Assembly (NCBI GenBank): GCA_964536805.1 | Contig: CAZHYQ010000009.1 | Coordinates: forward strand, 1 to 64,000 | DNA from: Longilinea sp964536805 | GTDB taxonomy: Bacteria; Chloroflexota; Anaerolineae; Anaerolineales; Anaerolineaceae | Length of the DNA stretch: 64,000 bases | Reading direction: 5' to 3' | Part shown: piece by piece, positions 17,391-26,033 of the stretch | Numbering within the stretch: the stretch's first letter is position 1 | Layout: each line of letters opens with the position of its first letter | Position numbers and translations under genes: made by a program | Notes under the pieces: generated by a model | What the model was told of the DNA's origin: nothing | Database searches by the model: none | What the model saw: only the letters and a program-made list of their open reading frames with translations

Positions 17391-17819
17391 TCAAGGTTCA
17401 AGGACGGGGTTTTGGCCGTTCCCATCCGTCTCGTATTTCGCCAGCACCGCTTGTAGATCCGGCTGGCTGAACAGTTTTGACTTGAGCACCTTGCCATCGG
17501 CACGGAAAATGGGCTGGCCGTTTTCATCCAGCTTGCTCATATTGCTGCGCTGCACTTCGGCGAACAATTCCTCGGCGGCTTCCTGCAGCCCGTGAGCCAC
17601 ATAGGTGCCCAGCACAACATACATCAAGTCTGATAGCGCATCCGCGATGCCCACCAGGTTGCCAGCTTCGGCGGCTTCGCGGTATTCATCCAGTTCTTCC
17701 TGGATCAGGCTGACGCGCAGAGCGACCACCTCGGGCGGCAACAAGGCTGTCGGCTGCCGGTTGAAATAGGCGCGGTAAGTTTCGTGAAATTGCTGCACCA
17801 TATCCAATTCTTTTTTCAT
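17391..17819 (-). CDS. MazG-like / PRA-PH superfamily nucleotide pyrophosphohydrolase
   Basis: A 142-residue all-alpha NTP pyrophosphatase-like protein. The metal-binding E-x2-E motif is visible in 'LIQEELDEYREA', followed by the paired acid motif in 'VGIADALSDLMYVVLGTYV', as in MazG and phosphoribosyl-ATP pyrophosphohydrolases. Such enzymes convert a nucleoside triphosphate to monophosphate and pyrophosphate, often for housecleaning. The part after residue 90 ('MSKLDENGQPIFRADGKVLKS') matches a common subfamily of small stand-alone proteins. The ribosome site AGGAG precedes the ATG. It appears to be a single-gene unit ending at the terminator at 17336. Confidence 0.8.
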   Translation of the reverse strand: MKKELDMVQQFHETYRAYFNRQPTALLPPEVVALRVSLIQEELDEYREAAEAGNLVGIADALSDLMYVVLGTYVAHGLQEAAEELFAEVQRSNMSKLDENGQPIFRADGKVLKSKLFSQPDLQAVLAKYETDGNGQNPVLEP

Positions 17820-17881
17820 GGCCTGCTCCTAGGCTGCGAAGATGCTCCATTTTACCCGAAACCGTTCGCGGCAGATGATTT

Positions 17882-18547
17882 TCATTCGCCGTGCTTTTTT
17901 AACAGCTCAACCGCCGCGTCATGACCGCCCTCCCGGGCAAAATCGGCCGCGCTTTGCCCGTTGGCACGCTTCGCATCCGGGCGGGCGTCGTGGGAAAGCA
18001 GCAGCTCGATCATCTCCATCTGCCCGTTCTGAGCTGCAGCCATCAAGGGCGTGAATTCGTCATTCTGGACGGCGTTCACGTCCGCGCCGTGGTCGATCAG
18101 TGCGCGGGCAATTTCAAGGTTGCTGGCTGCCACCGCCGAGTGCAGCGGCATGACCCGAAGGGCATTTTGCGAGGGCATATTGACCTGCGCGCCGCGCTCC
18201 AACAGCCACCTGGCTGGTTCGGCCTGGCCGAAGAATGCTGCCAACCCCAGGGCCTGAAACCCATCCGGAGAATAATCGTCGATCCGGGCTGGTTGGGCTT
18301 CAAGCAATTCTTGCAAGCGGTCGATTTGCCCGCTTGCCGCGGCTTCAAACTGATTCAAAGTGACCCCGCGTTCGATAAATAGGTCCGCTGTTTCCGGTTG
18401 CCCATAATACAACGCGGTCATCAGCCCGGAAAGCCCGCTGTCCGGGTCAGGCGTGCCCGCCAGTGATGGCGTTGCGTCCAACAATTCCCGGAGTGCTTCA
18501 CGCTCGCCATTTTTGATCGCGTCATAGAATGCCTTCAATTCATTCAT
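17882..18547 (-). CDS. ankyrin-repeat protein
   Basis: A 221-residue soluble protein made almost entirely of ankyrin repeats, with units such as 'PDGFQALGLAAFFGQAEPARWLLERGA' (split around residues 95-125), 'LHSAVAASNLEIARALIDHGADVNA' and 'FTPLMAAAQNGQMEMIELLLSHDA'. About six repeats can be counted, and no signal peptide or enzymatic domain is present. Ankyrin proteins mediate protein-protein contacts; the partner is unknown. Its start overlaps the end of the SDR gene by 8 bp, so the two are cotranscribed. Confidence 0.85.
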   Translation of the reverse strand: MNELKAFYDAIKNGEREALRELLDATPSLAGTPDPDSGLSGLMTALYYGQPETADLFIERGVTLNQFEAAASGQIDRLQELLEAQPARIDDYSPDGFQALGLAAFFGQAEPARWLLERGAQVNMPSQNALRVMPLHSAVAASNLEIARALIDHGADVNAVQNDEFTPLMAAAQNGQMEMIELLLSHDARPDAKRANGQSAADFAREGGHDAAVELLKKHGE

Positions 18548-19352
18548 CGATAACCTCGCTTGAATGCATCCCGACCCACCACCGGCTTACTACTTCCAAC
18601 AGCATCTGCCCCGGCGGAGTTTGGATGAAGGCCGACATCAGCTGGTTGATCCAGCCCGGCACCACTACCACGGGGCCGTTGTTGCGCAGCGCGCGCAGCG
18701 AATCGGCGACCACCCGGTCTGCCCGCGACCACATGAACCCGGGTAATTTTTCCTGGCGGAATCCCTTGAAATCATCGCCATCATGAAAGCGGGTGCGGGT
18801 GAAGCCAGGGCAGAGCGCCTGCACCTGGATGCCCGTCCCGAGCAGCTCGCTGTGCAATCCGCGCGAGAAGTTCACCAGCGCGGCTTTGCTGGCCGAGTAA
18901 ACAGCCGAATGGGGTGTGGCGCCAAAGGCCGAAACCGACGCGACGTTGACGATCGCACCGCTGCCACGCGCCAGCATGCCTGGCAAGGCGGCATGGCATA
19001 GCCGCAGGGTAGCGATCACATGCACATTCACCATGGCCACCTGCCGCTCGATGTCGCTCCCGGCAAAAAAGCCAGTCGTACCAAAACCGGCATTGTTGAT
19101 CAGGAAGTCCAGGCCCGGCAGCGATTGGATGAAAGCCGCCACCCTGGCGACACTGCCCGCGTCGCCCAGGTCAGCGGAGAGTGTCTCGACCGCCACCGGG
19201 TAGGCGGAGCGCAATTCAGCCTGCAACGCGTCCAACCGCTGCTGGTTGCGCGCGACCAATGCCAGGTGCACGCCCTCCGCCGCCAGTTGCCTGGCAAATT
19301 CAGCGCCAATGCCGCTTGAAGCCCCGGTGATCAATGCGTAACGGTCGGTCAT
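18540..19352 (-). CDS. short-chain dehydrogenase/reductase (SDR)
   Basis: A 270-residue classical SDR. The cofactor motif 'LITGASSGIGAEFARQLA' at the N-terminus, 'LINNAGFG' near residue 88 and the catalytic set 'NVASVSAF' Ser with 'YSASKAAL' Tyr-Lys are all present. The C-terminal ~60 residues ('GPVVVVPGWINQLMSAFIQTPPG') resemble SDR members acting on fatty-acyl or steroid-like substrates, but the substrate is not determinable. ATG at 19352 follows AAGAGGTG. It lies downstream of larC, separated by a CACAGAG-type repeat element. Confidence 0.85.
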   Translation of the reverse strand: MTDRYALITGASSGIGAEFARQLAAEGVHLALVARNQQRLDALQAELRSAYPVAVETLSADLGDAGSVARVAAFIQSLPGLDFLINNAGFGTTGFFAGSDIERQVAMVNVHVIATLRLCHAALPGMLARGSGAIVNVASVSAFGATPHSAVYSASKAALVNFSRGLHSELLGTGIQVQALCPGFTRTRFHDGDDFKGFRQEKLPGFMWSRADRVVADSLRALRNNGPVVVVPGWINQLMSAFIQTPPGQMLLEVVSRWWVGMHSSEVIDE

Positions 19353-19365
19353 CCATTCACCTCTT

Positions 19366-19508
19366 AAGATAACCACAGAGACTCAGAGAACACAGAGTAT
19401 TATTTAAGAGAGAGAAAGAGTTCTCAGAAGCCATTTGTCTTGTTTCTATGTTCTCCTTTCTTCTCTTTTAATCTCGATCTTCTCTGTGTCCTCTGTGGTT
19501 ATTATCTT
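19366..19508. repeat. CACAGAG/CTCTGTG inverted-repeat element, copy A
   Basis: The left arm (19371-19397) holds three CAGAG-type units, the right arm (19482-19500) two CTCTGTG units, and the outer flanks are AAGAT and ATCTT. The middle is pyrimidine-rich and unique. The stop codon of larC (19502-19504) is inside the right end of the element. See also copies B-F. Confidence 0.85.
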
Positions 19509-20710
19509 GAAATTAATACCTGCCCGGCGGCGGCGGCCGCGGCCAGCACCCGCGCCAGCGAAACGTCCTGGGTCTGGGCGGCACGCAGGCAGTCTTCGTA
19601 TTCCGGCGAGGCTTGCAGCACCTTTCCATCCAGCAGTTTGAGCTTTACCTGGAGAGGGCCGAATTCGGTATCCACCGTGCGCGTTTCGCGCCCGGCCTCG
19701 TAGCGCGTCACGTCATGCACGCGGACGCCCAATGTGGTGGTCTCCGTGAGCAGCAGGTTCGCTAGAGTCGCCTCATCCCGCTGGCGCGCAATCACGCCCA
19801 GCAGGGTGCCCGGGCGGTTCTTCTTCATATAAATCGGCGTCAGGTACACATCCAGCGCGCCAGCCGCGAACAGCCGCTCCATGACCGCCGCATACAACTG
19901 CGGATTCATGTCATCGATGTTGGTTTCCAGTGCCACATGCCCGCTGCCTTCAGCGGCGCTCTCGCCGATGATCAGGCGCAGGATGTTCGGCCATGGCAGC
20001 TCGCGCTGGCCGGCGCCCACCCCGCGCCCGCTGACCGTTAGAGCCGGTTGCTCGAAGGTTGCCAGCGCTGCCAGGATGGCTGCCCCGGTGGGGGTGACCA
20101 GTTCGACCTGTGCGGTGGAGGGCACGGTAGGTGCATGTGCTTCGCTGAGCAACTCCAGCGTGGCCGGGGCCGGCAGCGGCAGCAGGCCGTGCTGGCTTTG
20201 TACACTGCCCGAACCCATTGGCAGTGCCGAAGCATACAGGCGCTGTATGCCCAGCGCATGCAGCCCGACCGCTGCGCCGACGATATCGACAATTGAATCG
20301 ACCGCGCCGACCTCGTGAAAATGCACCTCATCGGCGGGAACGCCGTGCACGCGCCCCTCGGCCGCGGCCAGGCGGGAAAAGATCGCCAGGCTTGTCTGCT
20401 GGACGGCTTCGGTAAGACTGCTGGATTGAATCAGCGTGCGGATTTCATTCCAACTGCGTTGGTGGGCATGGTCGTGATCGTGCTCCTGCGCATGCCCAAC
20501 GGGGTGCAGGTGGGGAACATCGACGTGCAGCAGGCAGGCGCGCAGGCTGCCCTTGCGCGTCTCACTGACTTCCAGCGAAAAGGCTTCAGGCAGTCCCAAT
20601 TTGTCCAATTCGGCGCGCAGCGTATCCAGCGGCAGTCCGGCATCCAGCAGCGCCGCCAGGAACATATCGCCGCTGATGCCCGAAAAGCAATCCACATAAG
20701 CAATTTTCAT
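19502..20710 (-). CDS. larC: LarC, nickel-pincer cofactor nickel insertase
   Basis: A 402-residue LarC protein, which inserts nickel into the pyridinium-bisthiocarboxylate mononucleotide to complete the nickel-pincer nucleotide of lactate racemase-type enzymes. The N-terminus 'MKIAYVDCFSGISGDMFLAALLDAG' is the family signature; a His-rich stretch 'HAQEHDHDHAH' near residue 75 probably binds metal; 'VEFHEVGAVDSIVDI'-type sequence appears as 'VHFHEVGAVDSIVDI'; 'ALETNIDDMNPQ' marks the C-terminal domain. The frame is continuous, unlike species that need a programmed frameshift between LarC1 and LarC2. It overlaps the larE stop by ATGA. Confidence 0.92.
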   Translation of the reverse strand: MKIAYVDCFSGISGDMFLAALLDAGLPLDTLRAELDKLGLPEAFSLEVSETRKGSLRACLLHVDVPHLHPVGHAQEHDHDHAHQRSWNEIRTLIQSSSLTEAVQQTSLAIFSRLAAAEGRVHGVPADEVHFHEVGAVDSIVDIVGAAVGLHALGIQRLYASALPMGSGSVQSQHGLLPLPAPATLELLSEAHAPTVPSTAQVELVTPTGAAILAALATFEQPALTVSGRGVGAGQRELPWPNILRLIIGESAAEGSGHVALETNIDDMNPQLYAAVMERLFAAGALDVYLTPIYMKKNRPGTLLGVIARQRDEATLANLLLTETTTLGVRVHDVTRYEAGRETRTVDTEFGPLQVKLKLLDGKVLQASPEYEDCLRAAQTQDVSLARVLAAAAAAGQVLISR

Positions 20711-21552
20711 TTCTTTTTCAGCACCTCATTCAGGCTGCCAGAGCGGAACCCGGTCAGGTCAACGGCCACGTAGGTGAAACCAATCTCCGTAAATCGGGCT
20801 GAGACCGCGGCGTGCATTTCAGCCAGCCGGCCGATCTCCCCCGGCGCCACTTCCAGGCGGGCGGTGGCCCCTTCGTAACGCACCCGCACCGGCGAAAAGC
20901 CCAGCCCGCGCAGGTATTGCTCGCCGGCCGCCACCTTGCTGACATTTTCACGCGTCACCTGGACGCCGTATGGAATGCGCGAGGCCAGGCAGGGCGAACT
21001 GGGCCGGTCCCAGACCGGCAATCCGAGCGCTTTTGCCAGGCTGCGGATCTCGCTCTTAACCAGACCGACCTCAGCCAGGGGTTTATGCACGCCCACTTCA
21101 TCGGCGGCGCGCATGCCGGGTCTGAAATCGTTCTGGTCTTCGGCGTTGGTGCCCTCGGCCAGATGGGTAAAACCCCGTTCCCTGGCCAGTTTTTCCAACC
21201 CGGTGAAGGTATCCTTTTTACAAAAATAACAACGCTGCGAAGTATTGGCGACAAAATCGGGGTTGTCGAATTCGTTGCCCTGCACGCCAAGCAGCGGGAA
21301 CCCCACCGCCCGCGCCGTGGCTTGCGCCAACTGCCAGCTTTCATCCTCTTCAATTGCTGAGTTGAAGGTCACGGCCAGCATCCTGTCGCCCAGCGCCTGA
21401 AAGGCCGCCGCGGCAAGCAGCCCGCTATCCACACCGCCGGAGAAGGCCACCACCAGGTTGCCAAGCGAATGCAGATTCTCCAGCAAGGCTTTCCATTTGG
21501 CCTGCACCGCCGGATCGAGCTGTGAAATTCGCGAGTCAAGCGTCATTTCCAT
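20707..21552 (-). CDS. larE: LarE, pyridinium-bisthiocarboxylate synthase (sulfur transferase)
   Basis: A 281-residue ATP-dependent PP-loop enzyme that adenylates and thiolates the pyridine carboxylates during nickel-pincer cofactor synthesis. The PP-loop 'AFSGGVDSGLLAAAA' is near residue 40. Cysteines are found in 'QRCYFCKKD' and in 'SSPCLASRIPYG'; the latter position corresponds to the sulfur-donor cysteine region of the family, and the extra C-x2-C suggests a three-cysteine, cluster-using variant. The ATG at 21552 is preceded by AGGA at good distance; upstream ATG and TTG codons are possible. It is coupled to larC by ATGA. Confidence 0.92.
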   Translation of the reverse strand: MEMTLDSRISQLDPAVQAKWKALLENLHSLGNLVVAFSGGVDSGLLAAAAFQALGDRMLAVTFNSAIEEDESWQLAQATARAVGFPLLGVQGNEFDNPDFVANTSQRCYFCKKDTFTGLEKLARERGFTHLAEGTNAEDQNDFRPGMRAADEVGVHKPLAEVGLVKSEIRSLAKALGLPVWDRPSSPCLASRIPYGVQVTRENVSKVAAGEQYLRGLGFSPVRVRYEGATARLEVAPGEIGRLAEMHAAVSARFTEIGFTYVAVDLTGFRSGSLNEVLKKK

Positions 21553-21597
21553 ACCATTATTCCTCATTTCAATCAAACTGATACCAGGAAAAGATCA

Positions 21598-21745
21598 GCC
21601 ACAGAGGTCACAGAGAATAAATCAAGATTGGAGAGGAGATTACAGAAAGACTGTCATCGTTTGCTACTATTTCTTCTCTCATTTTCTCATCAAAATTCTC
21701 TGTGATCTCTGTGGTTAGTTCTCTGTGGTTTTTTCTCTATGGTTA
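21598..21745. repeat. CACAGAG/CTCTGTG inverted-repeat element, copy B
   Basis: Left arm 21598-21617, right arm 21696-21716, followed by two degenerate extra units to 21743. It separates larB from larE. The TAA stop of larB (21743-21745) falls in the last GGTTA unit. Confidence 0.85.
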
Positions 21746-22516
21746 TTTCTTCTCTTCTTCAAATCGCTGGGCATTGATCATGGCCGCCAGCGTACCGGCG
21801 CCGAAACCATTGTCGATATTCACCACTGCCACGCCTTTGGCGCACGAATTGAGCATGGCCAGCAGCGCGGCCAGCCCGTTGAAACTGGCGCCGTAACCCA
21901 CGCTGGTCGGCACGGCGATCACCGGCACAGCCACCAGCCCACCCACCACGCTGGCCAGCGCGCCTTCCATGCCGGCCGCCACCACGATCACGCTGGCACG
22001 CCGCAGCACATCCATACGATCCAGAAGGCGGTGCAGTCCAGCCACGCCCACGTCAAAAACGCGTTCCACCGCCTGGCCCATGAGTTCAGCGGTCAGGGCG
22101 GCTTCCTCAGCCACCGGGATGTCGGCCGTTCCAGCCGTCACCACCAGCACGCCGGGGCGTTTGGGACGCTCCGCATCGCGGTCCAACAGCGCGATGCGCG
22201 CCAGCGGGTGATAGATCATATCCGCCGGCAATCCGGCGCGGATCTGTGCATACACTTCAGCGCTCAGGCGCGTCACCAGCACCTGTTGGCTGTTGGCAGC
22301 CAGCCGGTTGGTAATCGCCAGGATTTGTTCCGGCGTCTTGCCCTGGGCAAAAACCGTCTCCGGAAAACCGCAGCGCAGGTTGCGGTGATTATCCAGCAAC
22401 GCAAAATCGCCGACCGCCTCAAAGGGAAGATTGCGCAGTTTTTCCAGCGCACCTTCCACCGGCACCTGCCCGCTTTGCACCGATTCCAGTAATAATCTTA
22501 GGGTCGTTTCATCCAT
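21743..22516 (-). CDS. larB: LarB, nicotinate adenine dinucleotide carboxylase/hydrolase
   Basis: A 257-residue LarB protein (AIRC/PurE-like domain), which carboxylates the pyridine ring of nicotinic acid adenine dinucleotide and cleaves the phosphoanhydride in the first step of nickel-pincer cofactor synthesis. The C-terminal PurE-like core is clear: 'VLVVTAGTADIPVAEEAALTAELMG', 'VIVVAAGMEGALASVVGGL' and 'PVIAVPTSVGYGASFNGLAALLAMLNSCA'. The ATG at 22516 overlaps the end of the NTPase gene by 8 bp; the longer open frame upstream is discarded because it runs inside that gene. Confidence 0.92.
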   Translation of the reverse strand: MDETTLRLLLESVQSGQVPVEGALEKLRNLPFEAVGDFALLDNHRNLRCGFPETVFAQGKTPEQILAITNRLAANSQQVLVTRLSAEVYAQIRAGLPADMIYHPLARIALLDRDAERPKRPGVLVVTAGTADIPVAEEAALTAELMGQAVERVFDVGVAGLHRLLDRMDVLRRASVIVVAAGMEGALASVVGGLVAVPVIAVPTSVGYGASFNGLAALLAMLNSCAKGVAVVNIDNGFGAGTLAAMINAQRFEEEKK

Positions 22517-23120
22517 CTGTAGGCCTGACCAATCCTTCCGCAGCCGTGCGCGAGAGCGCCGTCCAAACGGGCTGCACGTCATCTGTTGATACCAATTCAT
22601 GCACCTGGGCGCCAGGCCAGCGTTGCGCCGCGCGTTCCAGTAAACCCGGGCGGATGGTGGCCACCGCCATGCGGTAATTGCGGCTATCCAGCGTGTCGAG
22701 CCCGTTCATCCAGCCCCGTCCTTCGTCAAATTCAAGCGGCCCCAGTTCATCCACAATCAGCACGCCGCAAGGCACGGCCACTCCCAGGATGGCATTGCCC
22801 CACGCCAACACCCCCTCATCAAAAGTCCAGTCGCGCGAAGTCCATGACACGGCCGCCTCCTTTGTATCGTCCGCAACGTCCTGTGCGCTGCGCATAATGG
22901 CCAGACGGCGGCGTTCCTGGCTGCGCAGGTCGTAGGCTTGGATGGCGGTCTTACGCCCTTCCATAAAAACGCCGGGCGAAATCAATCCGGCCAGATCCTC
23001 GCCATACAAACTCAGCAGCTGCGCCAGTGCGGCACACACCTGGGTTTTGCCGCTGCCGCGTTCGCCGCACACCAGGTGCAGGCGCACATAATCGTTTGCA
23101 TTCCTGGAAGAATTAGGCAT
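22509..23120 (-). CDS. THEP1-like P-loop nucleoside triphosphatase
   Basis: A 203-residue P-loop NTPase similar to the THEP1 (NTPase_1) family. Walker A is 'VCGERGSGKTQVCAALA' near residue 20; Walker B with the family-typical following acid is 'GVLIVDELGPLEFDEGRGW' near residue 120. Such proteins hydrolyse nucleoside triphosphates, physiological role unclear. It overlaps larB by 8 bp and is the first gene of the larB-larE-larC run, so a role in nickel or cofactor delivery is conceivable but not established. The ribosome site before its ATG is weak. Confidence 0.75.
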   Translation of the reverse strand: MPNSSRNANDYVRLHLVCGERGSGKTQVCAALAQLLSLYGEDLAGLISPGVFMEGRKTAIQAYDLRSQERRRLAIMRSAQDVADDTKEAAVSWTSRDWTFDEGVLAWGNAILGVAVPCGVLIVDELGPLEFDEGRGWMNGLDTLDSRNYRMAVATIRPGLLERAAQRWPGAQVHELVSTDDVQPVWTALSRTAAEGLVRPTDG

Positions 23121-23221
23121 GGATTGTTCTCAAAGATAACATAGCGGTCGGGTTGTGTCAATTAACCGCGCCGGTGAACCATCTCTGAATCCGGTATAAT
23201 CTTTTTGGAAAAGGGTCAAAA

Positions 23222-24292
23222 TTGGAAATTTATACGCTCCGCCGTGTGAAATGGCTCCTGCTGCTGGCTGGCCTGTGGCTGTCGGCCTGTTCCGCTGCCA
23301 TGCCGCCAACCGCCCCTGCCGCGACGGAAAGCGCTACGCCGCAACCCAGCCCCACCACCTCCCCCCTGCCCGCTGCCACCCATTCTCCCGAACCCGCCGC
23401 AACCGCCACGCTCACGCCCACGCCCGACCCGTACGCAGATGTATCCATTGCCGGGCTGTGCGGCCGTACCTATGGCGGCGGCGAAGTGGAAATCGTCCAA
23501 CGCTACGGCAAAAATAACGCCTTCACCCGCTACGAAATCCGCTACCCCAGCGACGGCCTTAACATCAACGGCTTCATGGATGTACCCAACGGCAGCGGCC
23601 CTTTCCCGGTGGTCATTCTCCTGCACGGCTATATCGAACCCGCCCGTTATAACACGCTCGACTACTCCACCACCTATGCCGATTCGCTGGCACAGGCCGG
23701 TTACCTGGTGCTGCACCCCAATTTGCGCGGTTATACCCCCTCCGATGACGGTCCCAACCGCTTCCGTGTGGGTTATGCGGTCGATGTGCTCAATCTAGTG
23801 GCACTGCTCAAGGACCAGGCCGGCAAACCAGGCCCATTGGAGCTGGCGGATGCCAGCCGCCTCGGTCTATGGGGGCACAGCATGGGCGGTGGGGTCGCCA
23901 TCCGCGTAATGGTGGTCAGCCCGGACGTGGATGCGGTGGTGCTGTACGGCTCGATGAGCGCTGACGACCTGCTGAATTACGAGCGCCTGAACACCTTCTT
24001 CAGCAACGGCGAATGGGGTGCTGAGGAATTGCAGGCCGGCCCGCAAGATTTCTTGCGAATCTCGCCGGTCATTTTCCTGCCAGATGTAACCGCGGCGGTC
24101 AGCATTCACCACGGCAGCGCCGACCTGGCCGTGCCGCCGGAATGGTCCGACAATTTGTGCGCCTGGCTGCAGAACCTGGGCAAGGACGTGGAATGTTTCA
24201 GTTATCCCGGCCAACCCCATACCTTTGTCGACCGCAGCGACGAACTATTCCGCCAGCGCGTGCAGGAGTTCTTTGACCGCACGCTCAAATGA
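23222..24292 (+). CDS. lipoprotein alpha/beta hydrolase (dienelactone hydrolase-like)
   Basis: A 356-residue exported lipoprotein. A hydrophobic signal ends in the lipobox 'LSAC' around residue 23, followed by about 50 residues rich in Pro, Thr and Ala that act as a spacer from the membrane. The hydrolase domain has 'VVILLHGY', the nucleophile elbow 'GHSMGGG', an acid in 'HHGSADLAVPP' and the His in 'QPHTFVD', i.e. a complete catalytic triad. The start is a TTG with AAGGGT before it; a GTG at 23246 is an alternative. A TATAAT lies at 23195-23200. The ester or peptide substrate is unknown. Confidence 0.85.
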   Translation: MEIYTLRRVKWLLLLAGLWLSACSAAMPPTAPAATESATPQPSPTTSPLPAATHSPEPAATATLTPTPDPYADVSIAGLCGRTYGGGEVEIVQRYGKNNAFTRYEIRYPSDGLNINGFMDVPNGSGPFPVVILLHGYIEPARYNTLDYSTTYADSLAQAGYLVLHPNLRGYTPSDDGPNRFRVGYAVDVLNLVALLKDQAGKPGPLELADASRLGLWGHSMGGGVAIRVMVVSPDVDAVVLYGSMSADDLLNYERLNTFFSNGEWGAEELQAGPQDFLRISPVIFLPDVTAAVSIHHGSADLAVPPEWSDNLCAWLQNLGKDVECFSYPGQPHTFVDRSDELFRQRVQEFFDRTLK

Positions 24293-24375
24293 GCCGGGAT
24301 GGCTGAATCCGCCCGGGCTGTTGCGCTTTTTCATTTATAATCAGGACTGTAGAATTTACCGGAAGGGGACAGCCC

Positions 24376-25047
24376 ATGAAGAGCAATCGGCGAGTGGTGT
24401 ATGAATTAAAGGAAGACCTTACTGGGGCAGACCTGCTGCGGCTGCGGACGGCGCACACGCTGGCGTTGGATTGCGAGTTCACCGGGCTGAACCCCAACCG
24501 CGATTTGCTTTGCCTGGTGCAAATCAGCGACGGTGCTGACCCGACCCTGATTGTCAAAACGCAGGACTGGAGCAAAGCCGCAAACCTGCGTGCCTTGCTG
24601 ATTGACCCGACCGTGACCAAAATATTCCATTTTGCCATCATGGACTGCGGCTTTTTGCTCAAGCACGTCGGCGTCATGCCGGTGAATGCGTATTGCACCA
24701 AAATCGCCAGCAAACTGGCGCGCACTTATTCGCCTGAACACGGGCTGGCGGCCTTGGCGAGCGAATTGCTCGAGATCGACATGGACAAATCGCAGCAAAC
24801 CACTTTTTGGGGCAGCGACGACTTGAGCGAACGCCAGCTGCAATATGCCGGTCGGGACGTGGCTTATTTGATCGAAATCCGCGAACGGCTGGAGAAGATT
24901 CTCAAGAAAAAGGGTACCTTGCCCACCGGCATCACTTACAAAGAATTAAATTTGAAATGCCAGGCTTTCATTCCAACCCTCACCCACCTGTGGGTGAACG
25001 GCTGGGATTTCGGCCGCGAAGACCGTTCTTCCGTGTTCGGCCACTGA
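24376..25047 (+). CDS. RNase D-like DEDDy 3'-5' exonuclease domain protein
   Basis: A 223-residue stand-alone exonuclease domain. Motif I is 'LALDCEFTGLNP' (Asp, Glu), motif II lies around 'IFHFAIMDCGFLL' (Asp) and motif III is 'LQYAGRDVAYLIEI' (Tyr-x3-Asp), matching the DEDDy family to which RNase D belongs. It lacks the HRDC domains of full RNase D, so it resembles small ribonuclease D-type proteins. Expected role is trimming of RNA 3' ends. The ribosome site GGAAGGGG precedes the ATG. A TATAAT occurs at 24336-24341 without a clear -35. Confidence 0.85.
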   Translation: MKSNRRVVYELKEDLTGADLLRLRTAHTLALDCEFTGLNPNRDLLCLVQISDGADPTLIVKTQDWSKAANLRALLIDPTVTKIFHFAIMDCGFLLKHVGVMPVNAYCTKIASKLARTYSPEHGLAALASELLEIDMDKSQQTTFWGSDDLSERQLQYAGRDVAYLIEIRERLEKILKKKGTLPTGITYKELNLKCQAFIPTLTHLWVNGWDFGREDRSSVFGH

Positions 25048-25121
25048 CCGCGCCGCACTGAACAAATGCGCCCGGTTGGTTTGCGCAACAGTTGATTATT
25101 TTCTGGGGGAGGAACCCGCCA

Positions 25122-26003
25122 ATGACAGCAATAGACCTTACGACCCGCGTGATAGAAAATGCCCACCTGCGGCTGGAATACCTGGTTGGCGCCGGTCCGC
25201 GCCTACTACGATTAACCCTGCAAGGCTCGCAGACCAACCAGTTTGCCGAAATTCCGCTGGTCACATTTGATTCTCCCCACGGTCCCTACCATCCCTACGG
25301 CGGACACCGGCTGTGGCTCTCACCGGAAAGCCCTGAAATCACTTATTTCCCCGATGACTTTCCCCAGCAGGTCGACCTGCTGCCGGACGGTGTCCGCCTG
25401 ACCGGCCCGGTGGAACCACCCACGCGCATGCAAAAAACCATGGAAGTGCGCCTCGATCCGCAGCGGCCAGTGGTGACCCTCAATCACACGTTGACCAACC
25501 TGGGCAGTAGCGAGGTTGAATATGCACCCTGGGCCATTACCCAGATGGCGCCGGGCGGGTGGGCCGTCATACCCAATACCCCGCCGCAAACTGCTTCCAA
25601 ATTGCTACCCGACCGCAGTCTGGCATTGTGGCCCTACACCCGCCTGGACGATCCGCGGCTGCGCTTCCTGGACGATCTAATCGTGGTGCGCTCCGATCCA
25701 ACTATCCAGCCCTGCAAAATTGGCTTGCGCAGCATGGCTGCCTGGTTGGGCTATTACCGCGCCGGCGTGTTCTTTCGCAAGATTGCCCAACAACCCGATT
25801 GGAGCCATTCCTACCCGGATTTCGGCAGCAATCTGGAAGTCTACGTGGATAACCGCTTCCTGGAACTGGAAACCATCGGGCCGCTGACGCGGTTGCCCCC
25901 GGGCGCCAGCATTTCACACCGTGAAACCTGGCAGGTCTGGGCCGGGCTGGACGTTCCGGATACGGCCGAGGCCGCGGCAGCCCAGGCACGCGAATTGAAA
26001 TAA
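25122..26003 (+). CDS. DUF4380-like (mutarotase-fold) hypothetical protein
   Basis: A 293-residue soluble protein. The pattern 'GAGPRLLRLTLQGSQTNQFAEIP', 'YGGHRLWLSPESP', and 'EYAPWAITQMAPGG' matches the DUF4380 family, which is predicted to have an aldose-epimerase-like beta-sandwich; the enzymatic function is unknown. The ATG at 25122 follows GGGGGAGGAA, and this excludes ten residues of upstream open frame. There is no signal peptide. It is followed at 31 bp by the channel protein gene and may be cotranscribed with it. Confidence 0.75.
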   Translation: MTAIDLTTRVIENAHLRLEYLVGAGPRLLRLTLQGSQTNQFAEIPLVTFDSPHGPYHPYGGHRLWLSPESPEITYFPDDFPQQVDLLPDGVRLTGPVEPPTRMQKTMEVRLDPQRPVVTLNHTLTNLGSSEVEYAPWAITQMAPGGWAVIPNTPPQTASKLLPDRSLALWPYTRLDDPRLRFLDDLIVVRSDPTIQPCKIGLRSMAAWLGYYRAGVFFRKIAQQPDWSHSYPDFGSNLEVYVDNRFLELETIGPLTRLPPGASISHRETWQVWAGLDVPDTAEAAAAQARELK

Positions 26004-26033
26004 GACAGGCAACCCACCTGAAAAGGAGCGTGC

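Noticed and set aside
19366..19508. Insertion sequence at repeat copy A
   Set aside because: At about 140 bp it encodes no transposase and shows no clear target duplication; kept as a repeat element.
19502..20710. Programmed frameshift splitting LarC into LarC1 and LarC2
   Set aside because: The reading frame is continuous from the N-terminal signature to the C-terminal domain.
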